From positions 4,818,685 to 4,882,684 of the forward strand of contig JAJEKV010000082.1 of NCBI GenBank assembly GCA_021234155.1: a stretch of DNA of 64,000 nucleotides, written 5' to 3'. Under the pieces are notes generated by a model. The model did not search any database and was not told the origin of the DNA. It saw nothing but the letters and a program-made list of their open reading frames with translations. Shown in pieces: positions 49,609 through 61,100 of the stretch. A program made the translations under genes and the position numbers. This DNA is from Isoetes taiwanensis (lineage: Eukaryota; Streptophyta; Lycopodiopsida; Isoetales; Isoetaceae). The first letter of the stretch is position 1; every line of letters begins with the position of its first letter.

Positions 49609-51800
49609 GCAGATATCACCACAAGTCATTTAAGAAAACTGAGTCCAATTTGCAGCAAAGCACTCAACCACATAGCATCATATGGAAGGATAAGCTCGGT
49701 TACCTGCACCAAACAATACACAAACAAGCATTAGACATGGTTGTCATGTACTTGGCGACAGGTAAACTATGAACTTATCCGGCTACTCGCCCTTCACCAT
49801 AAACAACAATGTGAACAAGAGAAAACATAATATAAACATGTAGAGTGTTCGAACCCAGGAGATCAGAGCTTCTATACACCATGTTATATAAGAGACCCAT
49901 CACATGCAACACAAAATAGAAGAATAAAGAATACTTTAGCAGGAACAGCAAGGGAAACAGTATGACCACCAATAAATAAAAGAAGACTGCTAAGGGAAAT
50001 GTGCAAAGAGGAAATGAATAACAACACAAGATGTTAGTGACACTAAAAACCCAAACAAAGGGACTTAAGGAGAAGGCACAGCTATTTTGCAGGAGCAAAG
50101 TTATAGGAGGAAAATCCTGGAAACACAGAACATAACACTGAAAACTTAGAGCAAATAGGAACACATAAGGACAGACTAGACCCTAAATACAGGAGGAAAG
50201 GAAGCTGGTATAAGCACAGAGGTAGCAGAAAGCATTGAATTCACATAAGCAGAGTATATGAGATACATTTGGTATGGGAAAGAGAAGATGTACAAAAACA
50301 TGACAATTGTAGAAACAAGATCTAAAAAATTCCTTCACATGTAGAGCAAGGGCTACATCATGAAAACTAATAAGGAAAAGCAGAATGTCAGTTAAACAGG
50401 TCCAAGAGGTTAGATTAGGCTATAATAAACTACTGAAGTTAAATTATATCACTGAATACAAATTAAATTCACTATGAAGATCCTGAAAAGCTGAGGATAT
50501 TATATTATAGGGAACCGAGGATCAAGAAGTCCAAAGTTAGTACACATGCAAGAACAACCTAGAGAAATTATCTAAAACAGAAATCTAAGGATACAAGAAA
50601 ATGGTTGAAGTAAATAGTAAACAACTTAATAGAAAGGACACACAGCAGAAAACGAATATTAAGCGGTATATCACTGAAAATAAACTAAAGGAAATCAAAG
50701 GGTTAATGAAAGAAGACAGAATACAACAGTAAGAGCAAGGATTCAGATAAAGGGCAACCAAGGATTCAGATATCTAATTATATTAAGAAGAAAACAAGAA
50801 AAACCTAGGGAACATAATGGAGATTAATGGAGGTCATGGAGATTACTGGTGAAAGCAGTGATAGGGTAAAGGTGTGAATAACAAATCTACAGTAAAGATC
50901 CAAGAAAATTCGAAACAATGTGGTAAAGAATAGAAACTGGAGGAGAATTTGGGATTAAGGGAATACGAAAGAACAAAACAATATCAATCTAAACCTTATT
51001 TGCAGAAACGTCTAGAGGAACTCCAGCAGGTAGAACGTTGGGGGTAACTTGTGAAGACAGATCAATCGTGGGAACACCAACACCTGGAGCACTGGGAGCA
51101 TTTGGAGCAATAGGATCTGCTGGGGCAGACAACTCAGGGATCTCAGGAGTGCAAGCAACTGAAATGGGAATTTGAGCTGCACCAAGAGTAGAACTAGCTT
51201 CCCCTTCAAGATTAATGGGGTTTTTCGCTGATCCAGGCAACTTGGCAGGCCTGTGATAATCAAATATCTTCCTTCTTTTTTCTGCTTTCAATTCCTCTTC
51301 CTGCATTTTGATCAGAGTTGCCTTATTAAAGCCTTCTTTCCTTCTACCCATCAACTTAACAGAGCATGGCTTGCTCGCCAAAGCCGAGAATGGTGAACCC
51401 ACGATGCAGAATGAAGACACAAATTTAAGGAGAGGATAAACAGAATTTCTTAGCTGGAAAATCAGAAAAATAACACATCCAGATTGTCGCACATGGGTAA
51501 GCAACTGCCGTTCAGTTAGACGTACATCAGCCGCCATCGTGAGCACCGCAGAGCCGTGAGGAAGAAGAAGCCAACCCTAAAATGCGTTTAACTGGAATGT
51601 CGAAGGGGAAAGTGGAATAAAATGGAAAATAGAAGAAATAAATGATATTAGGCATACAAATTGAATTTATTCCCCTAAAATATCACTCAATGGTCCTATA
51701 TAAATGGAGAACCAAGTATAGGTACAGTTAAGTCCTAAGATCATGAGAAATTGGTAATCATGCCTAAATGGACATATGTAGTCAGTTATATATAAAAAAA
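49609..51800 (-). repeat. PLE-B R1, inner part
   Basis: Near-identical to 56953-57627 plus 61577-63100. It starts gcagatatcacc and ends ttatatataaaaaa. It contains the downstream copy of the ORF-A first exon (50995-51546). The region 49700-50980 is T-rich on the sense strand and corresponds to intron. Confidence 0.92.
50995..51546 (-). CDS. ORF-A first exon, copy in the downstream terminal repeat
   Basis: An open frame of 184 codons (185 if read on into GTT before the stop), nearly identical to the copy at 62301-62852. The second ATG (51537) has the better context (acgATGGCG). The protein begins MAADVRLTE, has a basic block MGRRKEGFNKATL and a Pro/Ala-rich tail, and ends SANK at a donor-like AAG|gtttag. 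No domain is recognised. In this copy there is no internal ORF-A exon downstream, so it would make only the short peptide or be unused. Confidence 0.6.
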
Positions 51801-51925
51801 CCTACCACCAACCGCAGTACAGGTGGGGCACCTGATATTCACACATGAACATAAATTATGCTACAACAGGGAGAGTAGGGCCCTGTTGTAACACAGGGGC
51901 CCTACCTGTCCCGTATAGAACTACT
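51801..51925 (-). terminator. 3' UTR of the PLE-B RT with a strong hairpin
   Basis: Between the RT stop and R1. The segment gtagggccctg (51875-51885) pairs with caggggccctac (51894-51905), with a one-base bulge and an 8-nt loop. It may mark the RNA 3' end or a processing structure; that role is inferred only. Confidence 0.45.
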
Positions 51926-54331
51926 CTAGAATAAGATAGTCATGCTTACATGAGTTTTTTTTAGAGATCTTGAGAAGTCGTCGATTTCAAAAGGTAAACT
52001 GGGAAAGCTGTTGGTCCTCAGAGTGTTGAGAACAATTCTAAGCAGATCTTTTTTCATGAAGCCATTGTTGCAGAAAGCCATGATAAGATCATGCATGTCA
52101 GCAACAGCCTTATCCAAGTTTGAATGGGCATATATGTATGGAAAAATCTGTGAGACTATTACTTTGCATGCTTGACCATATGGTATGCACCCACTGGCCC
52201 TGATGAACTTAAAAACTTCAAACTCCAGATTTCTTCTTTTGTCATACCTGGTATACTGAAATGTGCCAGTATTTGAGTCCAACACTTGGACTGTGATATT
52301 GAGGAAGTTAACTTTATATCCCACATTGGAGCCTTTCTTGTATACTGTCTCATTTTTTATTCCCAGATGTGACATATTATAAACAGTACAGTCAGAGATA
52401 GTGGAAAAGAATTCAAGTAAGTCACCACCATTGATTATGCAAAGATCATCAATATATCTGAAAGCACTCTGGAATCTTGGGATGTCCTGTACCCTATTAA
52501 GGTGTGCTAATTTCATAATGAATCTGAGTTCGTACCATGCCAGATACAGATTACACCATGCAGGACTGCACGAGAATCCCATGGGGATGCCTTTCTTTTG
52601 CCTCCAAATTTCTTTGCCCATCTGAAGGTAACAATGGGAAAGCAGCCAATTGTTGAACTTTATGAAGTCAGGTCTAGAAACAATTGACCATTTAGTCTGA
52701 GAATCAATATTAATCTTCATCCACTTGGAAGAGAACACAGAATTAGTCCTTGTGATCACAAGTTGAGATAGAGGGCTTTTCCAGGCCATAAACTGCCATA
52801 TTAGACCACCAATGTCCCTGATAATATCCATCATCCCTTCATCTCCTTCCAGTGGGATGTTTTCAAAGCACTTTGTGATATCAATTGAGAAGACATTAAA
52901 TATCTTCTTTGGTAGGTTAAGAACAAAGTCAAAAGATGAGTTGATTAACCAACAAGGATTGACTTTATCTTTGAGCCAAAGTTTCAACCTGGCTGTATTC
53001 CAATGACACAGTTCGGGCCAGATTTCAATAAAGTTGTTCAATATTGACGTAATAAAATCAGCAACATCCGAAAATAAGGTGGAGTGTGCATTTGTCAACC
53101 ATCTGTAATCACCTTTATGAGCCTTGAATATTCCCATGAGATAGGGAAGTCTATTACTTGAAGGGCAAGGAAGGCCCAGGAAGTTGGTGATATCTTGAAC
53201 ACAGCTGTTTTTAATGTTCTCAGGGGTAGAGGTGATTTTTTCAAAATCTGGGCTATCAAGCCTAAGGAATGCCATCTCTCTTATGTGCGACTGGCAGATG
53301 AACGAAGCATTATTACTTGCCTTGTCAATTTCAGAAATATAGAGGTTCTTTTGAAGCCACAGCAGATTATTTCTAACATTTCCGTCATTCCATAGAAATC
53401 TCTTGGATTTAGAACCTTGCTTATGGATAGAAATCTTTTGTTTAGCCAGAGCCAAAATGTTATCTTTAATAGGCTGCAGATCTGTGTCACTCAAGTGTAC
53501 AAGGCTAAAATGATGTGCAGCAAAGAAGTGATTACAAGTTTGTGCAAAATCTTTCATGAAATCATCTATGGAGAAATCAGCATCAGGAATATGGTTAAGG
53601 CCATTGGAAAAAGCCATCCTTAACTTCGGGCAATGGATAATCTCCAGATTAATAGTTCTGATGTGGCCAACACTGGGATCCACAAATTTTGCAAGGCTAG
53701 GATTCTTGCAAGGACATTTTTTGGGGAACCCGTCTGCAAAAACCTCAAAAGGTTTGTAAACCTTGTCCTTTAGATTATCAATGTACCTCCAAGCAAACAT
53801 AGTGTTGTTCAGAAGGTCATCTGCTATATCAGGTAAGGCTGACATCAATACTTCTTTAAATACATTCCGAACACTAAATTTCTCCAGAGACTTGGAGAAG
53901 AAAGTGCTATGCACTATTTTAGACTGTGAACTCTCTTTGGAGATAATCAAATGCCTCTTTCGATTGCAATCTCGAGTAATGGATCGATAGTTGGCTGGAA
54001 TATCCTATATAAAAAATTGATTAATTTCAGAATCTGGTAGGAAGAGTTCCTATGTGAATTGGAATTCTAACTGAAGAGAAATATATAAACACTTTGCCTG
54101 CAATAGGCCAAGTTTAAGAAGGAATGAGAATTTTTTTGTCATACACATCTACCCAAGGGAAAATTCTTTTCATAAAAAACCCTTGGTAGACGGATAAGGT
54201 CAATTAGGAAGAAGATCACTCATAGGTAAGGTTAATAGAATATAAACAAGAACTAAAGAAAGAAACAAGAAGAAAGCATAATATATTGATTGAACACAAA
54301 AGTAAATTATAATAATTCTGACCTGGAACAT
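51926..54331 (-). CDS. Penelope-like reverse transcriptase, spliced
   Basis: RNA-dependent DNA polymerase of PLE-B. Proposed CDS: 54323-54331 joined to 51926-54004 (minus), 695 aa. The ATG lies in exon TG ATG TTC CAG and an intron of 318 nt (54005-54322, gtcaga...tttatatag) follows; without it the frame would have to start at TTG. Visible parts: CPC with GHIRT near residues 100-120, DKASNN at 230, FKAHK at 296, motif A DITKCF with Asp 378, motif B KKGIPMGFSCSPAW near 472-486, motif C YIDD at 520-523, then VNFLNITV. These match PLE-type RT, not LINE or LTR types. No GIY-YIG domain is seen at either end. All catalytic Asp residues are present, so it may be active. Confidence 0.85.
54005..54322 (-). 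other. Predicted intron in the PLE-B RT gene
   Basis: Donor CAG|gtcagaatt at 54323/54322, acceptor ttttttatatag|GAT at 54005/54004. Splicing joins ATG TTC CAG in frame to GAT ATT CCA. The RT frame has an in-frame TAG just before 54004, so the intron explains both the missing ATG and the stop. Confidence 0.7.
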
Positions 54332-54334
54332 TGT

Positions 54335-55914
54335 TCAAGCTTCAGCAACTGGTGGAATGTTATCTTCAAGTGAAACAGTAATATTCCCACCTTTCGTAAC
54401 AGAATACTCTTCATCAAGGGAAGCATCAACAGTCAGCAATTTATTTTTTCCAACACTTTTCTTGCTATTACCAGCAGCAGTTTTTGGGTCAATGGTGACC
54501 TGAGGTGGTTTCTTGGGAGAAAACAGATTAGCTGAAAATTATTAGAACTGTTGCCCTGTCTAGCAGCTGGGGAGCTCCTGCTTTTTTGTGTCTGACTAAG
54601 CCTGAAGGAAATTGGCCTTAATGTTTTTTCTGCAATATCAGCAAGCTTACTGCCCCCAAAAGCTTTTTTGAGATCACTGTCAGGGTTAGCTGCATAATAA
54701 AGAGTCATATCCACCATAACCCTCCTTACCTCAAGATACGACAGGTATGCAAGCACTGCAGGTTTAAGAACATTATGGAGTAATTTAGTGAGACATACCA
54801 TTTTAGCAGTAGGAGTAGAATCAGGGAATGCCGCCTCCAAGTTGTTCAACAAAAACCATATTGCATGGTCTAGCCAGATGATACTACTGTTACATTCGTC
54901 ATTTCTTTCATTCTTCCTACTGGTTTTGGTACAGCCACATGTGAGAAAAGGACAGTGAGTCCTCCATATTTTTTTCATAAAAAACCCATCTCTCTTATCA
55001 TCTGAGAAGGCCATATTACCTTTCTGGCTGACATGAATACCTGAACTAGGGCCTTTGATGCAAACTTGGTGAAAGAATGAAATAGGAAATGGAAGAGGAA
55101 CTTCCTTTTTTGTGAAGTATTTCTCAAGTTTGGTGGCTTTGATGGTACCAACCCTAATTTCATCATCTACAATACCTGTCAGAGCTTTCCATGTCTCAAC
55201 ATTGATAGGAGCAAGAGCACCAAAATTCTGACTCATCCATATGGCGTGACCCCAAGCAGCAGCATCACATTCCACATTCTGTTCTGGAATAATAGGGAAG
55301 CGTGTGGAATTTTGAAGTGTTAGAGTAGGGACTTCATCAACATCTTCATCTTTTTCTGGATCATCTGATTTATTATCATCACAGCCAAATAGATCTTCAT
55401 CTGTTAAATCATTTTCAGAAAAGAGACAATTCTTGACATCCTCACTCATATAATCAGTAGGATCAGTACTATCTTCCACATCCACTTGAAGGGAGGACTT
55501 CATTTGATGGACATCTTCTAGGTGAGTTAACCCAATAAGAAATTTCTTACCAAGATCATCTTCGAGACACGTTCTAGCATAAAGAAGGTTCTCCATATCA
55601 TTATAGACAGTTGAGATCAGTGTTTTACAAACCTCCAATTTAAAATTTGCTTTCTTCATCTTGACAAATATACCAAACCAGCCATTGAACCCAAGATAAC
55701 TGACTGGTGATTTGTTCTTATCTGGCAGACTGTTCTCCTTTAATACAATGTACTCATGTACTTCCTTACTCCTTATGCAGGCAATCAGAGTCTGAACCGC
55801 AAAGTTCGGGCTTGAGATCTCACATTTATCATAGTTGAGAGATACTAGTTCCTTTATCCAGATCGAGTTGATATCAGTATCTTCAGGGTCAATCTGTTTT
55901 AGAGGTACCTTTTT
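54335..55914 (-). CDS. ORF-A internal exon, unknown protein of PLE-B
   Basis: Not recognised. The frame is open from 55995, but the likely exon start is 55914, after acceptor tattttttcag; phase fits the donor at 62301. The first-exon and internal parts together would give about 700 aa. Features: an acidic stretch with many Asp and Glu about 150-195 residues into this exon (near 55400-55330), then a Cys cluster (CPFLTCGC plus a later Cys) near 54930, then a hydrophobic helix (LDHAIWFLL). Near 54538 the frame breaks by one base in a T run. The alternative frame continues sensibly with a Lys-rich then acidic tail to a TGA at 54335-54337, whereas the uninterrupted frame stops at 54433. So either one T is missing or the copy is mutated. 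PLE-A has a diverged homologue. Confidence 0.65.
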
Positions 55915-56061
55915 CTGAAAAAATAGAAGCAAGGAGTTAGATACACCAAATCCCAAACCAAGGTTTTGGGTTAAACCCAAAAACTGAGATAACATTAAAA
56001 AACCCCCCAGACTGTCAAGACAGCCCTAAGCCTTAGAGACCAATCTTTTGGAACTCAAAGA

Positions 56062-57627
56062 CCATACACATGCAGCCTTGGAAAAGACTAGGTGCAAGCC
56101 TAGACCAAGCCTTGATTTGAGAGGACAAGAAGACAAATCATAAAGATCATAAACAAGATAAAAAACTAAGACAATGATCAAATCAAAACAGAACAGTTCT
56201 CAACTGAAAAACCTATGTGAAGAAATAAGAAAAAACAAGCCATAAGGAAAAAGTAGACCATAGGGGAGACATAAAAATATCATAAATTATAAACTATAGG
56301 AAGATAAAAAGTTATTTAACAACAAACAATGCAGAAGTTCATATGAGAAAGCAATTAAAGAAAGCATAAAACTAAGAGAAGTTCATATAAGAAAGCAATT
56401 AAAGAAAGCATAAAACTAGGAGAAGACGGGCTACAAGTAAAAGATAGAAACATCATACCTATAGAGAACATAGACAATACTGGAAAAAAGGGGAAAACAA
56501 AAATACAAACAAGAAAAGACCATAATAAATGAAATAACCGAATAAATATAAGACCCAAGATAGTTAATACTTGAGAAATAACAAAATAAAGACAAGCCGG
56601 GTAACTAAACAACCCTATGGTAGGAGAATAAAACAAAGACAATGAAAGAAAGATAAATGAACATCCCACAGGGAGAATAGACCTTTTGGAAAAAAGCAAA
56701 TACATAAGGAACGAAAAAAGGCAGACAATTATACTACACAAGGAGCTAATTTCATACAAAGAAGATAAAATACCAGGAAACAAAACTTAGGATATACTAT
56801 AAGAAAACATATATGATTGTAACCAAAGTAAGAGCAACTTCGAACACAATATCCTCAACATGAGTTTAGAACAGTAAAGAGTTTAGAACAGCAAAAACGA
56901 ATCTGCAATAAGCAGCAGATGTTCAAGTTGCAAAATAGCAGAATTTAAGTTTGCAGATATCACCACAAGTCATTTAAGAAAACTGAGTCCAATTTGCAGC
57001 AAAGCACTCAACCACATAGCATCATATGGAAGGATAAGCTCGGTTACCTGCACCAAACAATACACAAACAAGCATTAGACATGGTTGTCATGTACTTGGC
57101 GACAGGTAAACTATGAACTTATCCGGCTACTCGCCCTTCACCATAAACAACAATGTGAACAAGAGAAAACATAATATAAACATGTAGAGTGTTCGAACCC
57201 AGGAGATCAGAGCTTATATACACCATGTTATATAAGAGACCCATCACATGCAACACAAAATAGAAGAATAAAGAATACTTTAGCAGGAACAGCAAGGGAA
57301 ACAGTATGACCACCAATAAATAAAAGAAGACTGCTAAGGGAAATGTGCAAAGAGGAAATGAATAACAACACAAGATGTTAGTGACACTAAAAACCCAAAC
57401 AAAGGGACTTAAGGAGAAGGCACAACTATTTTGCAGGAGCAAAGTTATAGGAGGAAAATCCTGGAAACACAGAACATAACACTGAAAACTTAGAGCAAAT
57501 AGGAACACATAAGGACAGACTAGACCCTAAATACAGGAGGAAAGGAAGCTGGTATAAGCACAGAGGTAGCAGAAAGCATTGAATTCACATAAGCAGAGTA
57601 TATGAGATACATTTGGTATGGGAAAGA
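56062..57627 (-). repeat. PLE-B R2, inner (left) part
   Basis: The segment 56062-56952 pairs with 37257-38073, and 56953-57627 with 49609-50283. Since 56952/56953 is uninterrupted, it is the empty site for the 11.5-kb LTR element. The left edge is 148 nt from the ORF-A exon acceptor. Confidence 0.88.
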
Positions 57628-57783
57628 ATAGAATAGAATAGAATAGTTTTTTTTATCGTCCACTGAGACCAATCGGCCTATGGGACCCAGAAGGAGCGCA
57701 ACAAACTTATTACTGTCCGGGTTAAAAAACCCCCGCCCCGAAGGGTTTTCGAGGGAAAAACCGTGGCGTAATAAGAATCTTTG

Positions 57784-58060
57784 TCAAAGCGTACAAGTAT
57801 ACATCATCATGAAATAAATGTGTATGTACATGTCAAGTCGCGCGCCCGAGGACATAGCTGATCTCGCATGTCCATGACCTCCCGGAAGGTATGATCCTAG
57901 CATCCGCACGGATGCCGTGCTCAATGTCACATGTAGCGGCTGGCCAGGCCTGACCAACTCAGCATAGCGCATCCGGATTTGATCATATGCTGGGCAACTT
58001 TGAAGGGTATGAGATTCATCCTTAATGACTCCCATTTGGCAGCATTGACAAAGCCCGCCT
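57784..58060 (-). pseudogene. LINE C-terminal CCHC region
   Basis: The minus strand reads GGLCQCCQMG, then DESHTLQSCPAYDQIRMRY, the CxxC...H....C zinc-binding motif at the end of many LINE ORF2 proteins. An in-frame TGA lies just upstream. Confidence 0.7.
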
Positions 58061-58879
58061 GGCGTGGCTCACCAATCCATCTGCTGTCTCAATTCGAAGA
58101 TGCCCCCTTGCATGCGAATGGAGGCAATGAGTCTGGCGTCTTTTTCATGGGCAAGTGGGTGCGCGAGGTAGCATTGTGGGGCCTCGTTCCAATGTGGGAT
58201 TTATGTATGTGGTAGTGTCTTTGTCTTGACTGTTCAAAGTATTTTGGCATCCCAAAGCTTGCTGATGAAGCAAGCGTCAAGATATTGCCTCAAGCTATGG
58301 CGATCGCCTCTGTTTGCACATGTATGCACCTGTGCTCATGCACATTCCATCTAGCCATCCATTGAGCTCTCTTTTCCCTCCAAAGAGGCCTTGAGGCGTT
58401 GTGGCCCCATTGCCATGATATAAGCTAGTTTTGGGAGACGAGCATCGTCCATGTTGACCACCTTCCGAAAATAGACAATGTGGCGATCAAGGGGCCCTCG
58501 ACGAAGAGGCAAGAATCCACGCTTCCCTGCAAGAGAATTTGATATGGGACTGTGGACTTCACCCCTAGTGCTCAGACCAAGAAGACTTTCGCACTGCTCC
58601 AAGTCATTCCAAGTAGCGAGGGGATACTCATTGGGCCCCATACTTCCACCCCGTATAAAAAGGACGGGCTCCACTAAGACTTTGAAGCAGGTGTGACAGA
58701 TGGGTCCAATCATACAACTCCGCTCTATGACTATTGTTTTGCATTGCATATAGTGCTTTCCAATAACCGTAACTTCGTGGCCGTATGGATGTGTCCCGGT
58801 GCATAGTAGACCGAAACTCCACTCCCAAATATTTGTATGTGGATGCTACTTCCACATTACGCCCTCGATAACGGAAGGA

Positions 58880-59650
58880 GGGGATCCTACCGTCGCGGAA
58901 GATGATATGAAAACCACCTTAGTCTTGGCCAAGTTGGCCGCGATATCGACGCTTGACAAAATGTGTCCGTGGCATCGAGATGTCGTTGCATGTCCGCTGG
59001 TGTGTAAGCTAGGAGGTCCACATCATCGCGATATATTAACCGCTTTGATGATCCGGTAGAGAAGGTGAGCCCCGTCGCCCCCATTATCAGCAAGCCAGCT
59101 CTCCAATTGATCAATGTAAAGCCCAAACAATGTTGGGGAGAGAGGGCATCCCCTGGCTAACCCCCCGATACTACTATCAAATGGTTGGCTTGTCGGCCGC
59201 GAACCGACGAACATCTTTCATAAAGCCCGTACACCTTTGCATTACGCAAATCTACGGAACCCCGGTACCGCCGCAATCTTGCCCATAGTTTTTTCCCGAG
59301 GCACGTTGTCAAATGCCTTTGCAAAATCCACGAAGCAACAATATAGAGATCGGCGGTTCCTCCGTCTTCAACTGAGCTCGCAATGTGAAGATGTGGTCAA
59401 TGGTTGAGTGTCGGGTGCGAATCCGCCTGGGTGAGGGCCCGTATCTCTCGCCTCCGCCCGACCCGTCACAACCGGGCTGCCGAGAATCCCGGCAAAGCAA
59501 TTTTGCAAACACCGAAGGCCCGACCATGATTGTTCGGTAATTGGTCGCGGGTCAGGTCCCTGCCTTATAGATGGGAACAACTCGCTATTGGTCCCTTCGC
59601 TGAGGGAAGCCTTCTGTAATGCCTTGTTGAACAAGGCTGGTTAGATCTGG
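58880..59650 (-). pseudogene. LINE reverse transcriptase, broken
   Basis: Open pieces: 59023-59214 with GGLARGCPLSPTLFGLYIDQ and NGGDG; 58887-59126 with YRDDVDLLAYTPADMQRHLD (motif C damaged); 59309-59527 upstream. Changes of frame separate them, so no active enzyme is possible. Confidence 0.75.
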
Positions 59651-60319
59651 TATTATGGGCGGCCCCGCCCACTTAAGCAATTACGCTGCATGCCATCGGT
59701 CAGGGGCTTTCCCATTGGCAAGATCTTTGTAAGCCTTGTTCCACGTCGAATCTGTGATTTCCGGACTGGGCCTTCTTGCGGGGGTAATCTTTGCATGTGC
59801 ACCACGAGGGTCGTATATAGCTGTTTGCAAGTATTGCCTCCAGCGCTTTCGGGAGTGATGTTCAATGGGAACATCGCGGCTTTCTAAGAACCCTTCGCCC
59901 GGAAGGTCTGGGGTGACGTTCGAGGAGATAAAACATTTCTCTTTGATGTCTTTGCAATGTACATGGCTTTCTTAGCTTTAAGGAAGAGCGGTCTTGTCGG
60001 ATCGCATGTGGGCGTAAAAGCGGTGCGTGACTTGGCGGAGCCCGTGTTTGTGTTCCTTGCACTCGCATCAAACCATTGATTACGTGGGAAGGTTATGTTC
60101 TGGAGGTCCGCCGCTGGCGCGCTTATCCCAAAGCATCTCTGCCGCTTGAGTCCTAAGCACATCGGTCCGGCCCGGCCTGTCGTTGCTCTAGTGTAGGATA
60201 TTGCAAAATTTCTGCCGGGTCATCTATAAGCATCGGGCATAAGCCCCGCATGTTCATAATCCAATCGCGGTGAGGCATGTGAGGTAGCGTAGGCACGGGG
60301 GTTCGCACAACCTACCAAG

Positions 60320-61100
60320 CCAACTTCAAGTAAAGTGGTAAGTGGTGCGAGTCGATCTCTTCATCCCTATTAGTTGTTCCCACACGGAAGTGCTTGGCGA
60401 CATGCATATCTTTGCTTTCGAGGGCACCAGCATAGTCCACCACACTAGATCCTCCCCCGGTTTTCCACGTCTACAAGTGCTCTTTGCTTGGTGGGCCGAC
60501 CCATCGTGCCGATCCATTGCAGATTACCAGGTCAAAGATACCACAGAGCAAAAGCAATTGTCTACCATAGCGTGTGACCTGATTGTCATCTGATGTCCGT
60601 GGCCAAGCTGCTTCTGCAGGACGCAGCTGCAATATATCATCAGTCAAGGGATCAAATCTCATGGGTTGTTCTACCCCGGTGCGCGCATTGAAGTCTCCAA
60701 GGAGTATGACACCGCCTAAGCGCTTATCTTTCTTTGTATGTCATCATATAGATCGACATAGGGGTCCAGCCTATCCACATCCGAGTGGGTGTGATAGAAG
60801 TTGCTTTCTGCATGTGGAAAGTAGCAGGCTGCCACAAAGAGGGGTCTGCTACTGCAGTTTTGCACACGCACCCACAAGTACCGGTTGTGCTTGTCTGTCT
60901 TGAACAAGGAAACTGACTGTGCCAAGGCCGTTCGATAGTAGCAGGCAACTCCCCCATGCCCCCGCTTTCCTGTGCAATCATTGAAGATTGAGTAGCGCTG
61001 GTATCCTGGCAAATATCAGATCCATATCTGCAGCAACAGAGTTGAGACTATCTCCCTTCTGCCATGGGAAGCCCCGACAATTCCAGGAGACCATGCGGAG
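60320..61100 (-). pseudogene. LINE AP-like endonuclease, damaged
   Basis: Starts near 61098 with VSWNCRGFPW, the first conserved block. Then ADMDLI runs almost directly into PGYQRYSIFND in another frame (61012-60980), so the segment normally carrying the catalytic Glu (QE block) is missing. The block HGGVACYYR and GGVILLGDFNARTGVEQ (near 60710-60660) follow. Confidence 0.75.

Noticed and set aside
49775-50164. 129-codon hydrophobic frame, repeated at 57119-57508
   Set aside because: Conserved only because the DNA repeat is conserved. It is a T-rich stretch inside the predicted ORF-A intron, giving Phe, Leu and Val by composition.
53948-53950. TTG as the RT start codon
   Set aside because: The frame is open upstream to an acceptor-like site, and an in-frame ATG exists across a predicted intron next to the ORF-A stop.
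56355-56783. 142-codon hydrophobic frame and its partner at 37573-37911
   Set aside because: Same reason: T-rich intron sequence, and the partner breaks the frame with many indels.
58250-58290. Hammerhead ribozyme at a ctgatga motif
   Set aside because: The motif occurs by chance (also near 11332 and 31718) and lacks the gaaa and cleavage-site parts at suitable spacing.
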